NCBI GenBank assembly: GCA_021234155.1
Contig: JAJEKV010000054.1
Coordinates: 1,424,001 to 1,488,000, forward strand
Origin: Isoetes taiwanensis
Lineage: Eukaryota; Streptophyta; Lycopodiopsida; Isoetales; Isoetaceae
Length of the DNA: 64,000 nt
Reading direction: 5' to 3'
The notes below the pieces were generated by a model, which was not told where the DNA came from, did not search any database, and saw only the letters and a list, made by a program, of their open reading frames with translations. Of this stretch, positions 1-11,459 are shown piece after piece. Every line of letters starts with the position of its first letter. The first letter of the stretch is position 1. Made by a program: the position numbers and the translations under genes.

Positions 1-1110
1 GGCCACCTGTCATCGACCATGCACATGCACTGACCTGTCATCATTTACATGTGTATATAAACTAAACAGTGATCTTGCACTTTAACACAACTGTAGTTGC
101 AATCATGTCACCTATATCAAACAATTGCTGCAGCATATGAAGGTATATAGATATGCTTTCAGATTTTCATTACCTAATTTCACGCACTTGCTTTGATATT
201 GCAGCTATACAGGCAAAGTTTCAACGTATTCGTGATAATGTTACTTTAAAAGAACATCCCAGACTGGATCCACATGCAATCAGTAGCCCAACAGAAGAAA
301 AATGCCTCCTCTGGCTACCACTGACAAGCAAGACTGATATGTCACAAGATGAAATACATTGTTTACTATTGAGTGACATGTAAATAATGTTTATACATGG
401 GAAGAGCTGTTTACTGTTCCATTATTGTAAACCTGTAATACAGTATAGTTTCATATTTTGTATATTCTAAGTTTTAACAATCTACTGTTCTATTACTGTA
501 AACTTGCAATGCAGCCTTGGCTTTAAATATCAATCTTTAACAGAATAACAATTTGTTTGGAAACCATACCAGAATAACTTCCTTGGTTAACCATACATAA
601 CAGTTTGTTTGGAAACCATACCAGACTCTAACTTCCTTGATTAAATCTGTTAAATCCCCCTTTCTTTTCTCAATTTCCTACACTTTAAATCCAATGCTTA
701 CATGTAATCAATGTACTTTTGACAAACACAAGATCCTTACAAGTATAATCACCCCATAAATGGACTAACAATTATCATATATAATAAATATCGAAAATCA
801 AGCTAAATGCTCTAACTGTAAACAACTTTACCATAAATAGACTAACAATTATCATACATAATAAATATCAAAAATCAAGCTAAATACTCTAACTGTAAAC
901 AACTTTGGAACAAGCAATACGATTCATAACTGGAATGGTTTTAAAACAAATAGCATAACTCATAATAATCCACAAACTTTTTGTATCATATATTAACTCA
1001 TAGGTTTACAAACAGTAATAACTTCAACTTATATGTTCGACACATTTATGTATTATGCTGAATTGCATAATTTCAGCAACACAAAATATACCACAATTAT
1101 AGCAATTACA
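1..1110. other. AT-rich stretch, no convincing gene
   Basis: No coding region that I can support. A 76-codon open frame at 153-383 has no recognisable motif and ordinary AT-rich composition. The stretch holds short tandem duplications (see the separate entry) and could carry the 3' untranslated region of the minus-strand gene that ends at 1112. Confidence 0.5.
754..906. repeat. Two-copy 77-bp tandem repeat
   Basis: The segment starting CCATAAATGGACTAACAATT at 754 recurs at 831 with a few substitutions, giving a period of 77 bp. A shorter duplication built on TTTGTTTGGAAACCATACCA lies at about 550-640. Both look like local slippage or unequal-exchange duplications with no coding content. Confidence 0.8.
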
Positions 1111-1111
1111 T

Positions 1112-1711
1112 TCAGTCATGAGCGATTGCAATTGTAGCAGACCTAGTAAGATCAACAACCTGAATCAATCGATCAAGACGTGCCAGTTCATTACTTAAAT
1201 TGTATTCACATGCCTGCAATTTGGAAATAATAGACTGAAACTTCTCCTGGAAGACACACTTTAATTTTCTGCTTCGTTTACGGAGTAAAACCAGCACTTC
1301 CATCTGTTCATAATATGTCTTCTTGATCTGCAACTTTCGCTTATGCTTTTTTAATGAAGTTTCAATATTGATAGCTCCTGTAAGTTCATAGATAGAAGAT
1401 ATCAAGAAAAAGCACCTAATAATAAAAAATAATAACCGGAACCCCATACCTTTTTTATTGGCATCGAACTTCTTCACAATATATCTTCCTTTTGTATCAA
1501 TAACAGCAAGCAAACGATGCAACCTAGTTAACTGTGCATTTAACTTCTTGCCATGCATAAAGTACTGATTTACAGACATCTTTGCATCCTTGATAAAGGA
1601 TTCAGAATCAAGCTTACTGATCTTTTTCATTGCAAGGCAAACTCTCACTGCACATATGCGTTTAGGTCCTATACTACAAGAAGCTCTCTTCAATCTCTTA
1701 GCTTTCTTCAT
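1112..1711 (-). CDS. Small basic coiled-coil protein with two internal repeats
   Basis: I do not recognise the family. The start at 1711 is the first ATG of a long open frame. Inside it a 72-bp segment (1378-1449) has a perfect donor (AAG/GTATGG) and acceptor (TTACAG/G), and its removal deletes a hydrophobic stretch, so the spliced product is about 175 residues (exons 1450-1711 and 1112-1377). The protein is Lys/Arg-rich and helical. A motif is present twice: LTRLHRLLAVID in the first half and LARLDRLIQVVD near the C-terminus. The same motif occurs once in the divergent neighbour starting at 1962 (LARLEDAIVILD), so the two genes are probably related. The 250 bp between the two starts would be a shared promoter region. 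The function is unknown; the coiled coil suggests a scaffold or partner-binding role (inference). Confidence 0.55.
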   Translation of the reverse strand: MKKAKRLKRASCSIGPKRICAVRVCLAMKKISKLDSESFIKDAKMSVNQYFMHGKKLNAQLTRLHRLLAVIDTKGRYIVKKFDANKKGMGFRLLFFIIRCFFLISSIYELTGAINIETSLKKHKRKLQIKKTYYEQMEVLVLLRKRSRKLKCVFQEKFQSIISKLQACEYNLSNELARLDRLIQVVDLTRSATIAIAHD

Positions 1712-1961
1712 GTTTCCGACTCACTAAACTTACAGTGCTGCCCCTTAATTTATATTAATTTAAAATAACGCCCAATAGGACAATGCTACTCCGCATGTTA
1801 TAAAACACGTAATAAGAAACCATGTGTACATGCAGATTAGATCACACGTGAAATACATTTAATTCCACTCTATCCTGACTCTTACATATCCCTGAAAATA
1901 GAAGTTTTAGCCACTCAAGTGCATAAAAGCCTACAAAGATTTCGTAAGCAAATTGTAAAAC

Positions 1962-2507
1962 ATGGATACAGATCCAATGCCTATGGATTGCGGAGCTAAG
2001 GAGGGAGCCAACGCTCCTGCTGCTGGTAGTATAACTTATTAATATTTTCTATTTTCTACCGAGCTCAATTCTAATTTATGTCTTTCATTTTACCAGATCA
2101 TCGTGTTCCTGTAGAACCAGCAACAAAAGAACAATCCCATGGTTTCAACAACTATCCATGTTATTAGTTTATTCAATCTTTGTAGCTATTTTTACTTACT
2201 TTCTCATCCTTTTATTGCAGGTATGCTGTCTGCAGGAGATTCACATGCTTTGCATCCAAATCATCCTACAGTTAAACGCAGACATGAAGATCAAGCTCGC
2301 CATCATGTACATGTCCATATTATGCCAGTCGAACTAACTCCAATCCAAAAGCTTAAAGTCCGTGTGAAAGATATGCAAGAGGATTGGAAGAAACTTGAAA
2401 CGGCAGGCATGATATTTCAGGAAAAGTTAGCAAGGCTGGAAGATGCAATTGTCATCCTTGACAATGTAGGAAACACGAAGCGAGCTGAACAATCCGGTAT
2501 GATTTAA
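1962..2507 (+). CDS. Small three-exon coiled-coil protein
   Basis: Exons at 1962-2025, 2097-2141 and 2221-2507 join with consistent phase-1 GT-AG introns and give a 131-residue product starting MDTDPMPMDCG. The C-terminal half is a predicted amphipathic helix (about residues 77-125) starting VELTPIQKLKVRVKDMQEDW and containing LARLEDAIVILD, the motif also found twice in the divergent gene at 1112-1711. The middle is His-rich (RRHEDQARHHVHVHI). The matching phases of both introns argue that this is a real gene and not noise. The family is not recognised. It lies head-to-head with the minus-strand gene, which suggests a duplicated, divergently expressed pair (inference). Confidence 0.6.
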
Positions 2508-3190
2508 GTATAGACTTAATTTGAAGTATTTATGTATTGTTTAGTATGGTTTGTGAATGCTAGATACACAATATTATGAGTTAATACTCATAAAGGATGT
2601 ATCTTTGTTAATAATAATAATGCATTCAGTACTATCTTAATATAATATGTCATGGTAGTAAATAATAATATAAAGATTTAATATTATCCTAATATAATAT
2701 GTGATAGTAAATAATAACAAATGTGTTAGTATTCTATTTACGCATCTTATTCATATATACTTAAACTAACCTTCATTCCTAGTTTTTTGTTGCTTATAAT
2801 AGCGTCTTCATTCTGTCACTTTGCTTTTGATTCCTTCATGAAACTTTCTTGAACAAAAGAACAACAAATTCTTCAAAGAAGCCTGTTCTGTATTTATTTG
2901 TACTTATATCATATACTTAGTCACACAATAGCTTCACTTCTGAGGTTACAAGTTCAGTCTTATTACAATATATCAAAGAGAGAGAACAGAATAAATTATT
3001 CAAAGTTATGTGCATAGATAATAACATCCGATATTCCATAATAAAAAGTTGATACAGTGTAGACTGGATTGCTGAGAAAAAACAGCCATTACCAAAATTT
3101 CCAGACCCTAACTATCATAGATTTTTAGAGAAGAAGTTATCATAAGTAACTATTCTAATCCAAAAGAGTCATTCTGATAACCATGAACAA
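2508..3190. other. AT-rich intergenic stretch
   Basis: No gene seen. The sequence has A/T runs and direct repeats of TAATATAATATGT (about 2638-2702), consistent with 3' flanks of the two convergent genes on either side. Confidence 0.5.
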
Positions 3191-4109
3191 CTACCCGGAT
3201 TCTATAGAATCATTCCGAAGCCTATTCAGTGTTGCGCCTTTCAACACCTCCATCTTCCATTGCAATCGATTTTCAAAGTACTTAAACTCAAGTACATCAC
3301 CTAAACGCAGTCCAAACAATTTTTTGAACCCTTTCCAGCCATCACTGAGACAGTTTCTAGCTCTTTTTGGTGCTAAAGATGTTTTTTCACCTCCAGGACC
3401 AATAATAACCACACTTGAACCTTTGGGAGGACTGCGCCATTTATTTTCGCGCTCCAGTACCTAAGAAAAAAAAATAACACAGGTGTTTCAACGAATTTTT
3501 ATTAGTTACAGTTATTAATAGAACCAAACATACCAAACCCCTGTGGAAATTCGTTCTCAACAAAGGGATGCGAAAAGGTTTTTTTGATGGTGGTTCGTCA
3601 TCATCCTCAGATAATTCGTCGTCGGCAACAAGCACCTCATTTGTAATATTATGATCTGTAGCCATGCGAATCTTGGGACCAACATCTTGATTTTTCGGTG
3701 TATTTACAGCTATCTCATCACTGGAACTACCAAACTCCCAATTGCCGACGGGTTTAACACAATAACTGCCATCGCATACTTTCACTGTTAAGTAAGTGCC
3801 ATTCTTCGATGTCATGCAAAGAAGCGGGGTACCATCGACCATATTATTTGCTCTCAGAAAACACTCCCATCCATGCACAAAAAATTCCTGCCTCCTACAG
3901 ATGCGACAAAAACGGCATACTCCTTGCCATTAGGACCCACTGCAGTAATGTTCTGATCTACTGCAATTTGGATTCCTTCGGCCTCCTACAGAAATATTAA
4001 ACAATAACTAATCCAAAGTGGCAAAAAAACACAACAACAAATAAAGAATCACGAATTTACTTACTAACAACTGGTCGAACTTCACATCAACCAAGAACAC
4101 CGTCGCCAT
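3191..4109 (-). CDS. B3-domain protein, probable transcription factor (one frame break)
   Basis: Exons: 4065-4109 (starts MATVFLVDVKFDQLL), 3534-3985 and 3191-3460, joined by GT-AG introns in phase 0. The C-terminal part is recognisable as a plant B3 DNA-binding domain: KPFRIPLLRTNFHRG at the end of exon 2, then RARNCLSDGWKGFKKLFGLR and LGDVLEFKYF in exon 3, matching the B3 pattern L-x-x-GW-x-x-F and GD-x-x-x-F. Such domains bind the major groove of DNA and regulate transcription in the nucleus. Ahead of B3 lies an acidic linker (ADDELSEDDDEPPSKKP). The first half carries two related segments, GIQIAVDQNIT and GPKIRMATDHNIT. Exon 2 needs a one-base frame change near 3857-3875 to stay open, so the copy may be broken or contain an unrecognised splice. 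Confidence 0.6.
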
Positions 4110-4538
4110 CGCTGGAGGTGTGACTCACTCCAAGTTCTGATTTCAGAAAGCAGGGGAGCCTCCCTTATTATACAAAAAATAAATTAAAAGGGAAATAATG
4201 ATAACGTGATATTTTAGCTTCGTTATTGCATATCTGCGTACACTGCATTCTCATTAATTACATCCAATGCTACATAGATATACCCGAATCCCTATTCGGG
4301 ATATTCCTCATTACTTATAGTAATTCAATGATTCAACAAAAATAAATTTATAATATAGAACACCACTAGATAAAAAACTATCAACAAATCACATTATACC
4401 TAATAGGCAATGTATCCTCATACTCTTCAACAAATAAATTACAACAATGCCCTAAAGGTAAGCAATGTTAGCAAGCCTATACATGATTACCACAAGTAAT
4501 ATTAGCATAATCAATTCATAACTCATTAAACAACTTAC
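4110..4538. other. Intergenic stretch upstream of the B3 gene
   Basis: Upstream flank of the minus-strand B3 gene. AT-rich, no ORF or RNA gene seen. It ends where the 5'-truncated LINE begins at about 4539. Confidence 0.5.
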
Positions 4539-6026
4539 ACGCCCCACACTCTTTGGCCTGTACATTGATCAGTTGGAAGATTGGCTCTCTGAGCATGGAG
4601 GTGCGGGCGCACATATCATGCATCACACAATCCGGCAACTCATATATGCTGACGATGTCAACCTCATGGCCTATACTCCAGAGGACATGCAACGTCACCT
4701 GGATGCTCTTGACACTTTTGCCAATTCACCGGCATGCGAAGTTAACTTGGCCAAAACTAGGGTGCTTTGCTAGTTGCATCATCCCGTCGACCAAGGCTTC
4801 CCACATTCACTTACCGGGGCAAGAGGTAGAGGTGGCTCCGACCTACAAGTACTTGGGGATTGAGTTCTCAACTACCACCCATTGGGATGCGGCTATCGGG
4901 TTGCGGGTCACTGCGGGTTGGAAAGCACTATATGCCATGCGTAACAACAGCCACAAGGCAGAGTTGTATGCCCGGGGTCACCAATCACATTTGTTTCGGC
5001 CTTGGTTGAGCCGCCCCTTTGTATGGGGCGTAAGTTTGGGGTCCAAAGGATATCCCTCAACACCTGGAATGACCTCGAAAGCAGTGCGAAGGCCTTCTTG
5101 GCACGGGCCCCGGGGTGAAGTCCACAGCCTGCACTGCATCCTACTCCAGAGACAAAGCTTTCTACCCCTTCAACGGGCCGCATTGGAACGCCATATCGTT
5201 TACTTCCAAAAGGTGGTCGCTATGGCTGATACACGCTTTTTTCCCCCTTGCTTTGGCCACGGCAATGGGTCCCCAACGCCTGAAATCTCACCGAAAGACA
5301 AGCGTGCTCGGTGATTCTCACGCCCGGGGTGCAGTAAAACGATGTGTCCGTGTCGACAAAGAAAGATCGTGAGGCACTTAAACTATACCTTGATGCTACT
5401 TTCCTTCTCGCAAGTCGTGGGATGCGGAGGCTCGACACATGTTAAGGCGGCACACTATCGCCAAAGAAGTCAATCCTAGGCTCACAAGAGGCCCACACCG
5501 GTATTTGTACACCCACCTACCCATGAAGAAACGCGGGCTTATAGCTTCCATTCAAGACGGGGCACATCAGCCTCGCGATTGAAACAGAGGCGTTGGGCTC
5601 GTGAAGCACGGGAGCAAAGGCTTTGCCGGTGTTGCCACCGTATGATTGAGGATGAATGTCATGCCCTCCGGACACGCTTGAAAGATTTGCCCATATCCGG
5701 AGGCGATATGTTCGATTACTAGTGCCCGCCACCGTTGCATCGCTTATTAGCTACGGCGTCCGGGTTTTGTTGGGGTCATACCTCCGTGAGGTTATGGATG
5801 CACGGACTCGTTTGTGTCCTACGGGACGGTATTGAACTGTCCTATGCAATTGTACAGTGTGCCAGCAGGCTTATTACTGCTAAGGTTTTTCCCTCGAAAA
5901 CCCTTCGGGGCGGGGGTTTTTTAATCCTGTCAGTAATATGCTTGCTGCTCTCTTTTTTGTTTGGGTCCCATAGGCCAATTGGTCTCCGTGGACGCTAAAA
6001 ACCTATTCTATTCTATTCTATTCTAA
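4539..6026 (+). mobile_element. 5'-truncated GC-rich LINE (copy A), RT to 3' end
   Basis: A non-LTR retrotransposon fragment that begins inside the reverse transcriptase. The sequence reads TLFGLYIDQLEDWL, then the catalytic box LIYADDVNL (about 4645), then NLAKTRV and YKYLGIEF, the thumb region of LINE RTs. Downstream the frame is broken, but a Cys/His knuckle (CRCCHRMIEDECHAL, about 5622-5665) matches the C-terminal zinc finger of LINE ORF2. The 3' end has a GC-rich hairpin (5895-5924), the signature CCAATTGGTCTCCGTGGACG, and a (TTCTA)n tail. GC content is far above the flanks. Related copies are at 16.6-19.6, 22.6-23.8 and 41.3-45.5 kb. Confidence 0.85.
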
Positions 6027-6840
6027 TCCATTCTTCATGGAAGTTTAGTAATACTTATACATTACATTTAGGAATCGATACTACCAATTATTCAGACGCA
6101 TCAATGCACAATGATAGATGTACTTAATTCATCCCATCCCAATACTTCAAACCATCCCATAAATCCTTTACTTTACTTCACTTTACATTTCAAAAAGATA
6201 CCAACTACCATTCCTTTGCGCCGCCCCATCGATGCAAAACTTGTATATATATATCTTAATATGTATATAGAAACTCATGGGGGTGGTCATAAAATAGCAC
6301 ATTACATATAAAGTTTTGATCTTGGCCCTTGGATAAAAAGTTGGTGAGGTGGCGTAGCTTAGGCCCTTGGATTTTGATGGGGGCATGCATAAGTCATGCA
6401 TGGGGGCATACACCCCATCTGTGAACCGTTGGATCAAAAGGGAAGGCGAAATCCTAGCCCTTGATTTTTATGGGGAAGGTGCAAGGAAGGTGCCAAAAAG
6501 TGAATTTGATGTAGCAGATCTTAACCGTTAGATCAAAAGGTGAGCATAAATCCTAGCCATTAACTTTTTAATATTAAATTAGTTTTTTTTTTAAAGAAGG
6601 TGAGGTGGCACCCTCATTAATAAAAAAAAAGTAGTGAGGTGGCAAAGCATTTATTAGTGGACATTCTAGGAAGCTTCCTTTCGTTTAATCGCCTTCAAAA
6701 GCATGTAGCTTGCGGTAGAGGGGTCGGATGAAGGTGGGGCCCACGCCATTGGATTCCTCTCGTCGAGAGCTTTCCAATGAGTGGTGCTTTGACACTATTT
6801 TGTCGCAGTTGGAACCAACATGATCGAACATTAAGAATCT
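6027..6840. other. Non-coding stretch with degenerate short repeats
   Basis: No gene. Short phrases such as GGTGAGGTGGCA and CCTAGCCCTTGAT recur in varied form between 6330 and 6660, suggesting a decayed tandem array or an old transposon end. Confidence 0.45.
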
Positions 6841-7715
6841 TTTTGGAATGTTCGAGTTTCAAGGAATCTATGGTAAGTTGAGAGAATCTAGGAGAATCCT
6901 TATAGGATCTTAGGGAATCCAGAGGAATATCATGAGAATCTTAGAGAATCTATGGGAATCTCAAGAGAGCATCTTTGAGAATGTAAGGGAATATAAGGGA
7001 ATCTTGATAAAATCTTTAAGAACCTAAAGGAAACTTGATGGAATCTTGGGGAGTCTAGGGAAATCTTCATAGAATCTATGGTGACTAGAGGAATCTCAAG
7101 AGAAGAAGAATCTCAAGCGCTCCTTTGGGAATCTAGGGGAATCTTGATAAAATCTTTAAGAACCTAGAAGAATCTTAATGGAATCTTATAGAATCTAGAA
7201 GAATCTAGGAGAATCTTGATAGAATCTTGGAGAATCTACAGGAATCTTGGGGTATTCTTTTGGAATCTAGGGGAATCTTTAGAGAATCTTAGGGAGTCTC
7301 AAGTGAATCTTTAGGAATCTAGGAGAATCAAACAGAATCTTCATAAAATCTTTAAGAATCTATGGGAATCTTAATGAAATCTCGGAGAATCTAGAAGAAT
7401 CTAGGAGAATCTTGATAGAATCTTAAAGAATCTAGAGGAATCTTCGGGGATTGTTTGGAATCTAGGGGAATCTTTAGGGAATCTTTGGGAATGTTAATAA
7501 AATCTAGGGAATCTCCATAGAATCTTAAGAATCTAAGGGAATCTTTGTATAACATTAAGAATCTAAGAAAACCTTTGGAAATCTAGGAGAATCTAAGAGA
7601 ATCTCAAGAGAATCTTTGGGAATCTAGGGGAATCTTCCTAGAAGTTTTGAGAATCTAAGGGAATCCTGATGGAATTTTAGAGAATCTAAGAGAATCTTCT
7701 TAGAATCTTCGGGCT
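6841..7715. repeat. Degenerate GAATCT minisatellite
   Basis: About 870 bp built from variants of GGAATCTTGATAGAATCT and GAATCTAGGGGAATCTT. The core GAATCT recurs every 7-18 bases in the same orientation. Units are too diverged to give one clear period by eye. The array is purine-rich on this strand and lies just downstream of the 3' end of the minus-strand Penelope-like element. Confidence 0.85.
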
Positions 7716-7743
7716 TTATGCAGTCCCTCATATTACAAACACT

Positions 7744-7745
<2 letters not shown>

Positions 7746-7831
<86 letters not shown>
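7746..7831. repeat. (TA)n microsatellite
   Basis: An uninterrupted TA dinucleotide run of about 86 bp. It creates spurious YIYIYI open frames on both strands. Confidence 0.98.
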
Positions 7832-7835
<4 letters not shown>

Positions 7836-7903
7836 CCCTACCTCCAACCGGAAGGCAGATCTGGGTCCCATTAATAAGCATAAGGACAGAAGGGTCCCTA
7901 TGC

Positions 7904-10045
7904 TTAGGGACCCTTCTGCCAACTAAATAAAGCAGTGCTTAAAATAAAACAGAATAAAGAATACCTGAATTTATGAAGTTCGAACTTAAGCATGTTGATG
8001 TCATACATGAGTCCAGGAAAATACTCCTCTTGGAGTACCTTAAACACCTTATGCCAAAGATCTGTACTTCTAAAGCCTTTAGCGATGAACGTATTAATCA
8101 GTTCAAATAAATCCTTAGCAGCCCTCAATGGGTTGCTATGCACATAAAGATACGGTTGCACCTGTGACACAATGACATTACATGCCATGCAGTATGGGCA
8201 GCAGCCAGCTGCATTAATGAACTTTGAAGCCCGAAATGGTAATTTATCCCTTTTGTCGAACCTGTATGTAGTATAAATCCCATTATTCTGCGAAAGAATT
8301 TCGATGCTCATATTGAGGAAATTAGCTTTTCTACCCAAAACTGGGCTTGAAGTCCAATACTCAGTCTCATCCTTGACCACAAGGTGGTTGAGATTATAAA
8401 TAACTTTTCCATCAGAATTCTTCAGTAACCCCAAAGACCTTCTCAAATAAGGATTATTAATGCCAAGTAGGTCATCAATATATCTGAATGTACTTCTGAA
8501 TGCAGCAGCTTCATCCATGCTTCCTTCCTTAATCAGATCCATAATAAATTTTAGTTCAAACCAAGCCAAGTATAGATTACACCAGGCTGGGCTTGAAGCA
8601 AACCCCATGGGTATACCCCTAATCTGCTTCCAGATTCCATTATGCATTAGCAGGAAACAATTATTTAATAACCATTTGTTAATCTCAACAAATAAACCTC
8701 TGTCCATTCTTATCCAGGTATTATCATCAGGGGTCCTAGTTTTCCATTCCATAACAATGTTGGAATTCTCCAGAATTTTGTACCACATGTCATATCCCGT
8801 ATGCTGAGTCCTCTTAAATTTCCAAACCAGGTTGATAACCTGCTCAATTACCATGCAAATACCATCATTTCCTTCCAGAGGTATATTCTCATAACACTTT
8901 GTTATGTCAGCAACAAAAATGTCATTAATTTTTGCGGGCAAATTACATACTACATCATAAACAGAACTGATAATCCATGCTGCCTTAATTTTGTTAATCT
9001 GAAAGAAGTTCCCAGCTTTGCATTGTTCATGGCAGATAGAAGGCCATAAATCCAAAACCAAATTAAGGCCCGCAGAAATAATAGATGCTGTGATAGAAAA
9101 TATGGTGTCATGCGCATTAGTAATCCATCTGTACTCACCCTTGTGTGCCTTAAAAATACCTAGTAGATAAGGTAAATCAGTACTGGCTATGTGCCCATCG
9201 CCTAGCAATGAAGATAGATCCGTCTTAATCTGTATGCCCAGTTCTTTTTCAGAAATGCCACATTTAAGAAAGTCATTGCTAAGAAGTCTTTTATCAGCTT
9301 CCCCTCTGATATGAAGAGGGCAGATAAATGCTGGATTATTGCTAGCTTTGTCAACTCCGGAAACATAAAGGCTACTTGTTAACCAGTGCAGGTTTTTTAC
9401 AAGAGTCTCATCCATAATCAAAAATTTCTTTTTTATCCATATAGTTACCTTCAATGAAGTACTTAGCCTGCCATTTAATCTCTTTTTTCAGGACTTTCTT
9501 ACATTCTTCAATAGTATTGCTATCAAAATTGCATAAAGCTGCATTATGGACAGTAAAAAATTCCTCAATAGTGATTTGTATTTCATGCTTAAACTGTTCC
9601 AATGTGAATGGATAATCTGGAATATAATTAAGTCCAAAACTAAACCAATTCCGAAGACCTTTGCTGTGCACGATTCTAAGATCAGTAGTCCTAATGTGCC
9701 CGATACTAGGATCAATAAACTTTTTCAGCTTAGGAATAGAACATGGATAGCCAGGTAACTCATTGTTTACAAAAACAATCTTAGGTCTGTAACATAGATC
9801 TTTTAAACAAGAGGAGTACCTCCAGCCAAAAACAGTGTTTTCCCAAATATTATAACCGATATCACCAAAAAACCTACTTAGGACAGTTTTAAATGTACCA
9901 GTATATCCGATCTTGTCCACCACCTTAGAAAAATAGGTGAGGTGAACATATTTTTTATCTATCTTTTCTTTAACTGTTTGCAGTCTACGTCTTCCATCAA
10001 CTCTTGTAGTAATGATTCTCCTCTTGATCTGACAATCAATATAAA
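7904..10045 (-). pseudogene. Penelope-like element reverse transcriptase, no GIY-YIG domain
   Basis: This is the RT of a Penelope-like retroelement (PLE). The N-terminal part (about 9408-10045) includes TTDLRIVHSKGLRNWFSFGL, which aligns with the GDL-x-I-V/I-x-N-x-x-L block ahead of the PLE palm. The palm follows: LPYLLGIFKAHKGEYRWI, VADITKCYENIPL, GIPMGFASSPAWCNLYLAWF and the catalytic box FRYIDDLLG (about 8462-8490), then the thumb motif RFDKRDKLPFRASKF. A CCPYCMAC cluster follows the thumb. The frame ends at 7904 without any GIY-YIG endonuclease, as in the telomere-associated EN-minus PLEs. The two frames overlap at 9408-9454 beside an A-run and need a +1 shift, so the copy is probably dead. 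Coding continues upstream of 9923 into QIKRRIITTRVDG; a CAG acceptor lies at about 10046. Confidence 0.8.
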
Positions 10046-10155
10046 GGGAGTAAATCCCAGAAAAAATAAGGCACTGTGGCCATAGATATAATTATATGAA
10101 ATGCATGCACATTCAGTCATATCAGAAAATCATGGAACAAAATAAAATAACCAAC

Positions 10156-11441
10156 CTAGATATTGTACTTTGTGGACTGTATACCAGGTGTTTTGGCAGC
10201 TTGACCCCCAATAGCTCTATTCCTTATCTCAGATTCAATAACCCCAAGTGATGAGTTACCAGCAACAGTGCATTTTGCAAGCCTGGGAGGCCTGAGAATT
10301 CCACACGTAACATTGCTAGGGAGAGCTCTCTTCTTGTATGATGGTGCAAAACCCATACTACTGTTATCATGCATATGATCAATCAAGAACTTCTTGGATC
10401 TGATGGTTTTTTCTATAATATCCACTGCCCGGGATGTACCAAACTCACTCTTAAGATTCACATTGACATTTTCAGCAAGTTTATGTGTCATCTTAAACAT
10501 TAGCTCCCTCAAAGTAAGGTAGCCAATATATGACAAAACAACACCCTTAATTGGTTCAGTGGCCAGAAAGTTGGATAAGAGTGCAAACCTCATTTGAATA
10601 TTCTGCTTGGGCCAGATTTTTTCCAGATTGTTGGTCATGTACCAGATCAAATGATCAAACCAAAGAATGTTGTCCGCACATTTCTCATCACTGAACCTGT
10701 CACAGTCACATTTGAAGAAAGGACAATATGTTCTAAAAATCCTTTTCAGATAAAAATCATTCCTTTTTTCCTCCATTTTTGCCATGTGTCCCTTTTGACC
10801 AATGTACAGAGCTGTACCAATCTGACATGTCCTGTTCAGCAATTTGTAGTCAAAGGGTAATTTAAAGTCATAGACTTTTCTGATATGTTTAGTGAAAGAC
10901 ATGGCATCATTCTCAGCTTTGCTGACCTCTTCATTACTCAACCTGGCAAGTTTAATCCATGACTCCTTATTGATGGGTGCAATGATCCCTAAATTCTTGC
11001 TGGTCCATAAAGACTGCTCAAATTGTTCACCATGAACTTCCACATTTCTATGTGTCATTATAGGAAAGCTTCCACAGTTAAAAAAATTGAGCTCTTTGAG
11101 ACCATATTCGTCTATCATCTGCTTAATCTTATCATCCTCATCAGTTTCAATATTGCTGTCCTCACCTACAGCACCTGTGTCAGTGGTAGTAATCATGTCA
11201 TCAACATCAAACAGACAATTGTCCAAAGCTATAGGCTGTTCCACATCCTTTACAGCAGTACTATTCTTGGATTTAGGGGCAAAAGTGAGAGGTTTAATGT
11301 TATTCTACCCTTCTAAAACTGTAAGACCCTTGATAAAGGAATAGAGGTCATGTAAATCCCTGCTGTCAGCAGCAATGTGAATCCCAGGTAGCTTGTTATA
11401 TGTATCCACAATCAGTCCATGGCAAGCGTCATAATCCTTGT
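10156..11441 (-). pseudogene. ORF upstream of the Penelope-like RT, part of the same element
   Basis: A frame of 362 codons (10156-11244) that continues upstream to about 11441 across one in-frame TAG (about 11307). It lies on the RT strand and only about 110 bp ahead of the first RT-frame codons, so it is probably the 5' ORF or first exon of the same element; the short gap looks like an intron ending at CAG near 10046. Visible features are an acidic N-terminus, a Cys cluster (FFKCDCDRFSDEKC) and a helical C-terminal half. I cannot assign a fold. The coding similarity stops abruptly at 11441 next to a short TA run, which may be the 5' truncation point. Confidence 0.55.
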
Positions 11442-11459
11442 ATATATATATGTATTTTT

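Noticed and set aside
6001-6026. (TTCTA)n and (TTCC)n runs as CRISPR-like or satellite arrays
   Set aside because: They directly follow LINE 3' ends and are tails; units are 4-5 bp without spacers.
7624-7930. Open frames of YIYIYI repeats on both strands
   Set aside because: They are translations of the (TA)n microsatellite, not genes.
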